Origin: Pammene aurita | Taxonomy: Eukaryota; Arthropoda; Insecta; Lepidoptera; Tortricidae | NCBI GenBank assembly: GCA_947086415.1 | Contig: OX352296.1 | Span: 33,868,901 to 33,932,900, forward strand | Direction: 5' to 3' | DNA length: 64,000 bases | Part shown: in pieces, positions 37,018 through 47,422 of the stretch | Numbering within the stretch: the first letter of the stretch is position 1 | Layout of the letters: the number at the start of each line of letters is the position of its first letter | Made by a program: the position numbers and the translations under genes | Notes under the pieces: model-generated | Told to the model about the DNA's origin: nothing | The model's database searches: none | What the model saw: only the letters and a program-made list of their open reading frames with translations

Positions 37018-40000
37018 CTAAATATAATACTAGTACTAGTTACCGCGCTAGTAATTATATGTTTCAATTACAAAACGTATAATATCGTTTCTAGACAGTG
37101 ATGTACATGATTCGTACATAACATTTACAAAAAATACAATTACCAGTAATATCCATTCAACGGATTACATATTAACTGCGAGAAAAAAAACTTGTGTTTA
37201 TCGATAACATTTCAGCCCGGAAGCGATTTATAAATTCACCTGATTTTTTTCGTTAAAAATTTAAATCTAGCGTTATACACATGTCAAATAAACTATCTAC
37301 ATAAAGTACATACATAATAAGAAATTTTCTACATCGAATTCAACTTTACCGAATAGCTCAATGATACAAAATCCAAACTACTTTCTAGGATTAGGTACAT
37401 AATTGTGTTTCTGATTATAAATATGTCGTGAACAGCAAAATGCTGCAGGTAAATAAATGCAAACTTGTGCTCATGTACTTGCATTGATCACATGCGTTAT
37501 ATACACTAGGGCAAGTGTAATATAGGGGAAGATTATATATGAACACACGGGAACAGGGGGCGAGAACCAACATACACGGCGCTACCACTCACGGTGCAAC
37601 TACGAGATTGATGGGTCATGAAGTGATAAATCGACGACCCATCGGCTAATATTTGATAAAACCCTAGTAACGCCGAGACAGTGAGTTCACGCCCTATAGT
37701 AAACAATTTTGGATACAAGGCAGTGACAAGATCACCGTAAATTTGGTGGGTTCCTTCAACAATCAACGTCTTCAAATTGTCATTTCGATTAACAAATATT
37801 TATTAAGGCAAAGAATTACAATCATTAACAGCGCGGTATAAAAAAGCGAATAAACAGACGCGAATCGAACAAGGCTCTCTTACTATTAATTAATATTAAT
37901 ATATATTAAAATCTTACTAGACAATAGACATGATAAAGACTTCTTAACAAACAACTTAAAGGGGTTATGATAACAGTGCCTTCAAATATAAATATAATGC
38001 AATGTTCAAGGTACCAATAGTTACAGTAAGCTCTAAATGAGAACGACCGAAATTGCATTCATGTTACATCGTACGTACCATGACAATATACAGATGTGAT
38101 AATAAATATAATACGTCAAATAATAATATATTGTTTTCCATTTCCATTGCACGCGACACAGTCTTAAGTTTTAGAAACGTGACAGATCTCATCTGACGGC
38201 CGCCGCTAGGAAACATAAATAAAGAGACATCTGAAAAACAACATGGTTTTACCGCGTGGAATGTATTACATAGGACCCGACACCTTTCAGGCGAAGAAGA
38301 AACTATAACACAGATTCAAATATAAATTAATAATAAATATGCAATGACGATGTCGAGTTGTCGAGAGCGACATTTCATCCGACATCGTATCGCGCTGCGT
38401 GCTAGACAATATTTGAGTGTGATGCAAATAATAAATATGACAGAGTACAGATGCGACGAGCGAACGCAATGTCTGCCTAACATTAGTTAACACGAGACCT
38501 AGCCTTACATCTAACATACAATCGAGCGCCGGCCGCACGGAGCGGCGAACCATAGTGCCGCTTGACACAATTGACAGACAGCCAGAAGTTTCACCAGAAA
38601 ACTAACTACCATGACATATACTATCCGATGCCAGCATCATAGTGCACTTGCATTCCTTACCCCTCTCATAGCGACCGGACACGGAAACATTAACTTGGGA
38701 TAACTTGTGGTGCGAACAAATGTCTAATAGAAATATTAGAGGAATATCAAATAAGCCTTAATACGTACAGAGATTCTTTTCGTGTCTAAACGTTTGGTCT
38801 TTCGACGCTCATCTCTAGTGATATAGTATGTACATCTAGTTACACGAACGGGTATATAACAACTTTGAATTATTTAAAAATGAAATTCACCTCACCAGTC
38901 AACACACAATATGAAATCTTTAAATTGGGATCCATTATTACCACTTCATATCAATTCCGTAACCGAAACACGTAAAAATATGGTATGATCGTATAAGCAG
39001 GCAGACGTAATAGACTTGCCTGGTAATAGTACAGTCGCCATCAAATATATCGGAGCGGCCACGGTACTCAAAAATATCTGAACATGCACTTTATCGCCTT
39101 GACAATAGAGGCGTTGTTCAGATATTTGTGACCACCTTGGCCGCTCTGATATATCTGATGGCGACTGTACTAACATGAAAATGAGAAGGATCATACTTCA
39201 AAGGTAAGAAAGATCTCAACGGTAGAATGCTAGTATTTCTACATTAGACTGTGCTAGTCAAAAAGCAGCCTTATATCCGAGTCGATAAACACGCGTTTCC
39301 AATGTCGGTGTTGACCGGTGAGCGTCGTGCAGACTACGCCCGGACTACGCTACCTCACGCCTCCGCCGAAGCACCAACACCCGCCGGTGGCCAAGCTGAT
39401 CGCGTACAAAAATATCTCACTTTCTACACCTACCACACGTATTAAAATATATCCTTTACCGTATCTACGGCTCACGGACGACCGCCTTACTTGTTATGAT
39501 AGAACAATCAAATCCTTGACTTTACAGGGAATTTTAATCTGCTTACTCGTTTTTGTAAAATATACCATACAAGTTAAGCGATAATCAGTGGCTCGTTTGC
39601 AACTCTCGCGCCAGCATTTTTACATACCTTGTAGAGTTTACATTCCACATAATTGCCTCTTTAAATTGCAAAGGAAATACTTTTACAGCCGTGTCTAACC
39701 TTTACGTAATTGATTGGAATAACTTTTATTGCGTCCACGTACGACCTATATTATAACTTAAAGCTGCCTTTGTAATTTCAAAACTAGCAAAATGATCCTT
39801 TTTCTAATCTAATTATCGCATATTCTGAATGACCATGACTATTACCTCTATGATGTACACGCAATAGCCAAAGAAATACATGTTTTGTGATAGCAAGAGT
39901 TCATAAAAAGGATTTTCACACAACCAGAACCACACAACCGAACCCAAAATAGAACATCTCCTATATACTGGGGATCTGAGAGTGAACGCAATAAGAGTTG

Positions 40001-41300
40001 TTCCGGAGAATGATAATCAAAATATAGATAAACACGTCTGAAAGTAGAAGCTTAGCCGAACACAAACATATGAAAGAAGTATATAGATAGCTCTGTTAGA
40101 AAATAGGTTTTTGTAGAGACGCTACTGAACTGTCATAGTATAATCCCAAAATATGCATCTTTGTGGTCCGAAACGTCAAACTTCGAATTACGATTCAACC
40201 ATTGGTCGACTAGAACATATATCTGATTTCAACCAAAGGTCAACGTGTAAGTCATTAAGCTTCCATCTTAGATTTACTATTACACACCTGAAGAATTTCA
40301 ACAATAGGACAAGACATAGGTACAAGATATTAATATGATATAAAAAATAATGCAATGAGGAAATATGGGAGTTGCAGTCTGCATCTCTTTTTTGTACATT
40401 GATTGACAACGCCTGAAGCCCACAGACCGTAAGCCCGCCAGCCGTGACCACCGGTGCCCAGAGCTATATTTTATCGATTACCCTATTTTCTGTGACAAAA
40501 ATAGCTTCTCTCTATATCACCCCGCGACCTAACTAATTCACCGTAATTGATATCCAGCCAAAACATCGCCTACAAGCCGAGTGTTTAAAGAGTGTCAGAT
40601 TATGAGGACTATTATAAAACGTTTTATTACTTAAAATCAGTCTCATAAATAAACTAATCTGTTGAACAATCACAGACGCACAATAAATACCGATAAATCG
40701 ATGGGACGTGACACTTTAAGGTAGTACTGTTATTTGTCAAGTCAAACGTGTTGCCTTAGCTTGAAAATTTCAGTAAAGATTATAAAATTAATTGGCAACA
40801 TCGAAAGCTAAGCTGAGCTACGTGAGCTTATTATATAGTGACTATTGAAAGTTCGCTCATTTACATATAATATTTGTACATAAAAGATGAATTAAAGTGT
40901 CCACATTGAAACACTATAGCATATCGATGACGTAATGAAACTGCATCATAAAAAACCTAATTTTCCACTAATAGCCGTCACTACTGACACCGACAGGGCC
41001 CAAATATAGGCATCAATTTCAGCTTACACTAACTTGGCCCTAGAGCTAATAAATTTTAACTAAAATAAACCCGTAGACTTAGAGTGGATACTGGCGGGTT
41101 TTATAAACAAACATCGGTAATCATGGAATTTAGGCGGAACATTATTCGTTTTTGACAGTTTCAATAGTTTTATGTTAATAAACGAGTTTAGCAACAATTT
41201 GTAACAAGAAAAAATACAGTATTCACTATAAACCTCGGGTTAATCCATACATCACGCAGCTTGTGCTTACATCCAATTAGTGGCAGTATAGCGTCAGATA
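37018..41300. other. No coding gene seen; possible distal Nrg 3' UTR
   Basis: 4.3 kb with only one recognised insertion (MITE at 39032). A minus-strand AATAAA at about 37799-37804 is followed by a GT-rich stretch (GTTGATTGTTG). If the neuronal Nrg transcript runs this far, it could end here, 6.4 kb past its stop codon, but nothing proves it. Small minus frames at 37533-37775 and 38287-38568 lack known motifs. Confidence 0.3.
39032..39167. mobile_element. 136-bp MITE, CAGTCGCCATCA family (copy 4)
   Basis: TA-flanked (39030-39031 and 39168-39169). Ends CAGTCGCCATCAAATATATCG and the reverse CTGATGGCGACTG. Confidence 0.88.
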
Positions 41301-41302
41301 AA

Positions 41303-41452
41303 ACTATTTAATAGTAGTTTATGCAACTGTTACGTAATAAGGGTCCTTAAAACATGAGTGTGGTTTTATGAAATGAGCCGCAGGCGAATTTCATAATAAG
41401 ATCACACGAGTGTTTTAAGGCCTAATTACGTATAGTTGCATACATTACTTTA
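41303..41452. repeat. Foldback segment at the edge of the Crypton-like element
   Basis: ATGCAACTGTTACGTAATAAG at 41315 pairs, with roughly four in five bases matching over ~55 nt, with the reverse of 41395-41450 (TTTCATAATAAGATCACACG ... ATAGTTGCAT). The loop is GAGCCGCAGGCGA. The right arm is also found at 18944-19010. Confidence 0.6.
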
Positions 41453-41597
41453 TCTACACACATATTGTAAGTACTCTAAGATGTGTTCAAAAGCCGAAGG
41501 CAAATGACCTGCATTACTAGTTAATAGTGCTGTAATATAACATACTCACAGTTGTAAGATTAATGAAAGAAATAAACTAGAACAGATAAGATAACTT

Positions 41598-42233
41598 TTA
41601 TTTATTGTAATAGTTATAGTACACATTAACACTTTCACAATGAGAAATGTTTAACGGTGCTTGTGTTGTAGCAGGTGGATCCGGGTTTGCCGAAGTGCAT
41701 GGCATATTTATATTTATTACTTCTTTATTTTGTATCGAGTTTAGTATTTGGTTAGACACCTTAACTTTATTTTGAATTGATTCATCTATGTAGCCTTCAG
41801 CAACTGTTGTTGACTTCCAGCCCCCGTGGCGTTTTAAGGTTGTGATATCACCGCCTGCATCGACCAACAAAGTGGCCGACGTCCTGCGAAAGCAGTGTCC
41901 TGTATACTTTTTAGCATCCGGGAGATTCAAAAAACTTGCAACTGTTTTTCCAAGGCCTCCAAACTTATTGATGCCTATTTTTTGTTTGGTGCATTTCCCA
42001 GCAGAGTAATAGAGAAAAAAGTTGGGTTCGGAGCATTCACCGGGACGTAATTTCATGTATTTTTTGCAGAGATCACTGTAGCTGCCAGTTATTGTGAATG
42101 TGCGGTTAGTCTTCGTTTTGGTATTCCGTATAGTAACCAAAATTATGTTCTCAAAAATTTTTACATCATTGAATTTCAGATTATATAGTTCTTGTCTGCG
42201 ACAAGCTCCCATTACTCCAAAAATAACGCCCAC
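41598..42233 (-). CDS. Tyrosine recombinase, exon 2 (catalytic domain)
   Basis: 211 codons plus stop, following an acceptor TTTCAG at 42234-42239. Joined in phase 0 to exon 1 it gives a 353-residue protein. The tyrosine-recombinase signature is complete: R154 in GACRRQEL, H254-x-x-R257 (GHCFRRTS), W280 (HGGW) and the nucleophile Y289 nine residues later (AEGYIDES). This chemistry cuts and rejoins DNA through a covalent tyrosine link without a DDE transposase. The ~65-residue C-terminal tail is Asn/Ser/Pro-rich. Confidence 0.85.
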   Translation of the reverse strand: MGVIFGVMGACRRQELYNLKFNDVKIFENIILVTIRNTKTKTNRTFTITGSYSDLCKKYMKLRPGECSEPNFFLYYSAGKCTKQKIGINKFGGLGKTVASFLNLPDAKKYTGHCFRRTSATLLVDAGGDITTLKRHGGWKSTTVAEGYIDESIQNKVKVSNQILNSIQNKEVININMPCTSANPDPPATTQAPLNISHCESVNVYYNYYNK

Positions 42234-42363
42234 CTGAAACAATATCAAAGAAAGTAAAATTTAGTATTTACTAATGCCTAGGAAACTAAATACTTTCAAG
42301 CATAGATACGTGAAATGCTTTAAAATTTCATTGAATACTTATACAAATATTGTGATAGGTTAC
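42234..42363 (-). other. Predicted 130-bp intron in the recombinase gene
   Basis: Donor GTAACC after codon 142; acceptor preceded by a pyrimidine-rich TTTGATATTGTTTCAG. Reading straight through would hit a stop 11 codons into the intron, and exon 2 has no good start of its own, so splicing is needed. Confidence 0.7.
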
Positions 42364-42789
42364 CTTTGACTGAAGATAAAATGTGTCTGGTGCTTCTATC
42401 AAAAACTTATTTATTTGTTCGGGTGAAAATATTTTAGCTTTTTTTGGTTTATAGCCTTCGGATTTTCGTTTTAGTAAAGCAGTTAACTTGCAATATTTTG
42501 CTATATCCACTTCGTGCTTGATATTAAGCGTACTTTTAACCATCGAGTAAATATTCCACAAGGTAGCAGGATTGAATTTCTGGGATAACTCTTCGAAGTA
42601 CGCTAATAATACGTTTTCGGACATCGACGTAGTTTGTTTGTTCATCTGCCATTCTATAAAATTTTTATAGGCTTTCTCATATTTGGCCCGTGATATTTCT
42701 GGCAATAGGTTATTTGCGGCAATCGTAGCTGTATTTACGATATCGGGTGGAGTGTTAATTTCGTTTTCGGTATCACTTTCACTACTCAT
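42364..42789 (-). CDS. Tyrosine recombinase, exon 1 (N-terminal domain)
   Basis: 142 codons from ATG at 42789 (MSSESDTENE) to an AAG|GTAACC donor at 42362-42363. The acidic start is followed by a helical SAM-like core-binding domain (SRAKYEKAYKNFIEWQ, LLAYFEELSQK) and a basic linker (KRKSEGYKPKKAKIF). A 130-bp intron separates it from exon 2. Both exons are open, so the gene may still work. A host-domesticated gene is an alternative, but the repeated flank favours a mobile element. Confidence 0.82.
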
Positions 42790-43240
42790 TTTCGGTCTAT
42801 TAATTTTATTTTAACAACTGCAAAATATCTTCTACAAACAAACAACTGATAAGTTGACAACAGTAATGGCGGGCGTAAAATCCCTGTCGCGAGTTTTTTT
42901 TGTCATAGACAAATGAACGAAGTCCGTATTCTCATATCATTCGAGATCAAAAAGTCGGGTGATTTACGTTAAAAAGATATCGAACTGACGTTTCGTATCG
43001 CCAAAATTTTAATATCTATGGAAACTAGAATAGGGACCCATTTAAATTTTGATGGTTTTGATAGCGGTTCCAAATTTGAAACTCAGTGCTTAACAATGTG
43101 TGAGCATACAACGTTAAAATTGTGTTACTGCCGCAGATAAGAAACTTATCATAGTTAAATCGTTTGTTGCAATGCTTGTCATTGTCTACGGTTTTTGAAC
43201 GCATTTTAGAGTACTTACAGTATGGGTGTAGATAAAGTAT

Positions 43241-44286
43241 TTAGTCAAGTCTAGCTACTTTACGAGAGCGTTCGAGTTTCGTATCGAGATTCTACATCAA
43301 GTGCCTCAATCGTTTGTAGAGTCGTAGATAAAACATTGATCCTTTAATAATCAATGCCGCCTTTTTTAAGAAACGTATCCATAACATTCAATAGATATTT
43401 ACGACTAAAGATATTTGATCTGTAGCCAGAAACGGTGCTGGGATCACGGCCTCCCTTTAAAACAGTCCAGGAGATAGAAGGCATTAGGAGCTTGCACAGT
43501 GCACATGTCACGTTCACTCCCTCGCACCGTCTCTCGCTCAATATTCCGTTTCAAATAACTAAAGATACGTTTCTTTATTATTTGGAAGGTTTACACTTTT
43601 GCAGCTTAACAGAAAGATATTTCTCATTCTTTTTGTTCATATACACACGATATTGGTGGATGACATGTTATTGCAGAATCGATAACTTTTCTGGTTGATT
43701 CAGATCGCGGTACATCGGCAATATCGGTTATAAATGGACTCCTAGTAATGATAAGCAAAGATACGTAACACGCTAATGTAAATATAGAAAAAAATTGCGC
43801 GCGTGCATTTGAATGAACAATAGTAGTTGCCTTCGCGCATTATACGTGGCGTATCTTTCTTACCATACCATCGCTTTTATATCATTAGCGGAGCGACAGA
43901 CAGGATTCAAATATAGGTTTTAATTGCATTGATGTTGGTAAATATGATAGTGTCCAGGATAGATTTGATTATAATTAGTCCATTAGTTACATTATTAAAT
44001 ATTTGACACGTATTCGTTTGTCAATCATAGAAGACATGACAAAGATAAGGCGCGTCAAAGTTGAGGAGGGGAGCGTGACGTCACGCCGTGCTAAAAATTG
44101 TACGGTGGGACGTCACGAGGAACTTTAGCAGACTTCATACTTTTTTAATTAATTGACAAAAGAAAATGTAGATATTTTTGATATTGTAATTGACGGACTA
44201 ATTAAAATATTTAGTGACACAATCGTATTGTTTAGACAATCTTGTGTCGGTCGGTCCGCTAGTGCTAGTGGCATACCGCCATGTGT
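43241..44286. other. Downstream of the neuronal Nrg stop; probable start of its 3' UTR
   Basis: No gene seen. Transcribed leftward, this follows directly on the stop codon of the TYV isoform. It includes paired GTGACGTCACG / GGACGTCACGAGG words at 44080-44118. Confidence 0.35.
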
Positions 44287-44444
44287 CTACACGTAGGTGG
44301 GGGGCTGCGGGCCGCGGGCGGGGGGCGCGGGGGGCGCGGGGGGCGCGGGGGCGGGGGGCGCGGGCGGGGAGAGGGGCGCGGGGGGCAGCGCGCGCGCGCC
44401 CGGCACGTACTGCCCGATGAACGACCCGTCCTCCGTGAAGCGAC
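44287..44444 (-). CDS. Nrg: Nrg alternative last exon, neuronal type (ends TYV)
   Basis: Acceptor GTGTGCAG at 44445; a GG|T split Gly joins it to exon 50031-50128. It encodes RFTEDGSFIGQYVPG, then a ~30-residue Pro/Ala-rich stretch, ending PPTYV and TAG (44287-44289). FIGQY is the ankyrin-binding motif, whose tyrosine phosphorylation blocks binding. The C-terminal TYV is the PDZ ligand known from Drosophila Nrg180. By homology this is the neuron-specific isoform, selected by ELAV. The Pro/Ala tail is simpler and more GC-rich than the rest of the gene. Confidence 0.93.
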
Positions 44445-45989
44445 CTGCACACAAGGGGGACACAAATCGTTAACTAAAATTTCCTAAAAAACCAAAGCGC
44501 GATGAAAGCTGTATTTTTGGTATGTCATTATTAGGGTTCCTTAGGGGAATATGAAACTGTATTTTGCAAGCAAAATAAAGTTTTACTCCCCGCGTAGTAC
44601 TCAAAAATCTGCGAAATTTTTGCACTTTTTTTAGTTTTTGAGTTTCACTAAAAAACTGCAAGTTTTCTGGAATTCGTTGCTTAACACTGATTAAAGTTAA
44701 TAAAATTAGGAACAGTTTAAATTCACTCACAGTACCCTAGGTATAATACGATGCTTCAAGAAATGTAAGTTTTTTCAAAACACTCGAATTTTTGAGTTTT
44801 ATTTATATTTACAGTTAAATATCGTCACAACCACGCATCAACCTCAAGCAAGGAATTTTTTTTTCTTGCAATACACAGTTTCCTACTCCCCTAAGGTACC
44901 CAAATAACATACCAAAAATGCAGCCTTACAGCACACTTAGTTTTTTTTTATATTTGACTGCTTTATTACACTCAGGCCAAAAAAAAAACAATAGCGATAT
45001 CGCTAGTTTTTCGTGGCCTACGGGTTGAAGAAGCTGGGAAGAAGTAGATTTCGTAAATGCGGACTATACATGTAGTTACGACCAGATTTATTTTAATAAC
45101 TTACGAAATCAAAGTATAATTTTCCCACACTAACCCGTCGATTATTGCACGTCAAAAAGTAAATTAAATGCAGTTTAAAACTTAACCATTTAAAAACTTA
45201 TAACGCTAATTAAAATCAAATGCAACCAAGCTAATCTAGATTCACACACATTAAAGGCGGAAAATATTAATAACAAAATTAAACATAAAAAACAAAAACA
45301 TACCTCGTAAACAACAAAACAACTCTGGTGCTCGTGCAGGCAAACAATGAAGGGAAAACATAAGGACGGAAAAGGACCTACCTAATCTAACTTGTAAATG
45401 CAATCAAAAATATAAAACAAAGCAAAAGTGTATAGGAAAATATAATTAACATAATATTTTCACTCCGGCTCACTCAAATTAACCGTAATATCGATTTTTA
45501 CAACCTAGCTTAAGAATACCGTGTACTTGGACACTAAATAACCTAGTCTATAAGTAGAAGAGATTCTGTGCAATAAGCTTACATCTTAATACTTGCGGAA
45601 TCGTGAAGCAGCCTTTATTAAAACTATTTCTAAAATAGTACAATAAAGACCCTGAACGCCCGGAACGTAACTAAACATTTAGTAAATTTCAAAATAAGGT
45701 ACCTAAATAATATCGAACAGATAATATCACTGGAGATTCGGGGAAATTTGGCGGGCTTTTCACTCTAGCGGACCAATCAGAGCGAAGATCGACGAGCGAC
45801 GCCGATTGGTTAATCAGTACCGGACCGTTCTAAATTCGAAATGTGATGATGGCACTACGTTTAAAAACTAGCTGGAACGTAGCAAGGACAGGATGTGATG
45901 TCCCGAACCAACTGGATATTTAAATAGAGAATGCGCTCTGTGGTTCGGGGGGTATTGGAGCTTGGTATAGTGCAGGGGGGGGGGAGGTA
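44445..45989 (-). other. 3' UTR of the short isoform and intron before the neuronal exon
   Basis: Transcribed leftward from the 45990 stop. Minus-strand U runs lie here (for example opposite 44977-44986), plus A-rich stretches near 45280-45310. In Drosophila, ELAV binds U-rich RNA in the matching interval. A CCAAT-like pair (GACCAATCAG, CGATTGGTTAA) is at about 45770-45815. No other gene seen. Confidence 0.4.
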
Positions 45990-46096
45990 TTAGACGAGCG
46001 TAGCGAAGGCCTGGCTGGCGGAGTCGTGGCTGGACGGGTGTGGGCGGCGCTTGCGGCCGTACTGCCCGATGAACGAGCCGTCCTCGTTCATGCCCG
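45990..46096 (-). CDS. Nrg: Nrg alternative last exon, general type (FIGQYGRK)
   Basis: Acceptor CTTGCAG; split codon G|CG (Ala) from exon 50031-50128. It encodes GMNEDGSFIGQYGRKRRPHP, then SSHDSASQAFATLV and TAA (45990-45992). It matches the Drosophila Nrg167 pattern (FIGQYGRK) but is longer after the motif. It lies upstream of the neuronal exon as in Drosophila, so choosing it means ending the transcript before 44444. Confidence 0.93.
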
Positions 46097-46623
46097 CTGC
46101 AAGTGCCAACGGTCAACACAACGGCAACAAGGCAAGCGGCAAGACATCGTCACTAATATTTTATTTACAATCAGAATAAAAACTTACATATGGAGTTTTT
46201 TATTATATAAATGGAGTTTTTTAGCCGCCATCGTGGAACTATTTCTGACGTTTGTCTGTATGGATTTGACATTTGCAAACCATAACCAACGCGATATTTT
46301 TTTGTATTTATGTAGGAGCAGACAAACTCATTCGTTTATTACTGAAGATGCCTTGCCAACTAAAAATCAACATGCTAATGAAACACTATGGGAACTTAAA
46401 ACTGTATTTATCAGAGGAAATTTTCATGTTATGTTCCAATAGCCTTAGAAAAATAAAAAGAATTAATAAAAAAGTAAAAATTAAATTCATAACAAAGGTC
46501 AAAACATGCCAAAATAATTAGACAAGCTCAAATACATTCTGAAATAGAAAAGCCAATTCTAATTTAGCTTTCTAACGTCGTTTACTCATTATGGACAGAC
46601 ATGGAGTTACACATACACACATA

Positions 46624-46760
46624 CAGTCGCCATCAAGTATATCGGAGCGGCCAGGGTATCCTAAAAATATCTGAACATGCACTTTCTCGCCTTGACAATA
46701 GAGGCGTTGTTCAGATATTTGTGACCACCTTGGCCGCTCCGATATATCTGATGACGACTG
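46624..46760. mobile_element. 137-bp MITE, CAGTCGCCATCA family (copy 5)
   Basis: TA-flanked element with ends CAGTCGCCATCAAGTATATCG and CTGATGACGACTG, in the Nrg intron between 50030 and 46097. Confidence 0.86.
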
Positions 46761-46950
46761 TACACTGGACTGCACACTAACTTTTGGACCAAGAGCTGGC
46801 TACGTCAGATAAAACACAAGAAGAGCAATAAAACCTGTGTAATTAGATTGCTTTACTATCCTTATTGCTAGATCCGGGCATCTGGCAGCTTTTAATGGGT
46901 GGAGGTCAAAGTGACAGACCAACAAAAAATTTCAGTTGGAAATAGTAATA

Positions 46951-47039
46951 CAGTCGAGGACAAAGAGATGTATACACTTTTGGACCTTATTGCGTTGTAA
47001 TAAGGTCCAAAAGTGTATACATCTCTTTGTCCTCGACTG
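46951..47039. mobile_element. 89-bp palindromic MITE, CAGTCGAGGACAAAGAG family (copy 1)
   Basis: Perfect-looking inverted repeat flanked by TA (46949-46950, 47040-47041). Ends CAGTCGAGGACAAAGAGATG. The host element copies near 11455 and 62325 have the empty site (AGTAATACCAAA), which confirms insertion with TA duplication. A second copy is at 58033-58121. Confidence 0.9.
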
Positions 47040-47422
47040 TACCAAAATAGGTAAAAACTGCCGAATTCGTGTCATTTATAGAGGGCACAGCCTATATTAA
47101 TAATAATAATAATAAATACTCTTTATTGCACACCTCATACAGTTACAAGCACAAATTTTACAATTAGATAAATTTAGGTAGAGGTAACAACAGGCGGTCT
47201 TATCGCTAATGAGCGATTTCTTCCAGACAACCTTTGGGTAGTGGAGACTAGAGAAAAACAATAAGCAGTAGGTGGTGCATAGAAACAAAAGAGACGAAAT
47301 AGATAACACAGCACATTCATATGAATATACATACTTAAATAAATACAAAATAAACATACATATACGTACATATATACATATATAATACACACAGTAAGAA
47401 ACAACAGTGTCAACTTAAAAAC

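Larger units (their letters stand above)
41303..43240 (-). mobile_element. Crypton-like tyrosine-recombinase element
   Basis: About 1.9 kb around one intact two-exon recombinase gene (41598-42789). The 41448-41522 segment (TACTTTATCTACACACATAT, TTGTAAGTACTCTAAGATG) is matched in reverse at about 43165-43238 (reverse strand reads ATACTTTATCTACACCCATA, CTGTAAGTACTCTAAAATG), so the gene lies between inverted repeats of ~75 bp. One end is repeated elsewhere at 18944. No reverse transcriptase is present, which argues against a DIRS element. Outer limits are uncertain. Confidence 0.65.

Noticed and set aside
37533..37775. 80-residue minus-strand frame as a gene
   Set aside because: No recognised domain, biased start or splice context; it may be chance.
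38287..38568. 93-residue minus-strand frame as a gene
   Set aside because: No known motif; it lies in possible 3' UTR sequence.
41598..42789. DIRS-type retrotransposon
   Set aside because: No reverse transcriptase or RNase H is found within several kb; only the tyrosine recombinase is present.
44198..44487. Arg/Gly- and Pro-rich frames on both strands
   Set aside because: These are low-complexity shadows. The frame fixed by the splice phase and the FIGQY motif is the third one, ending TYV.
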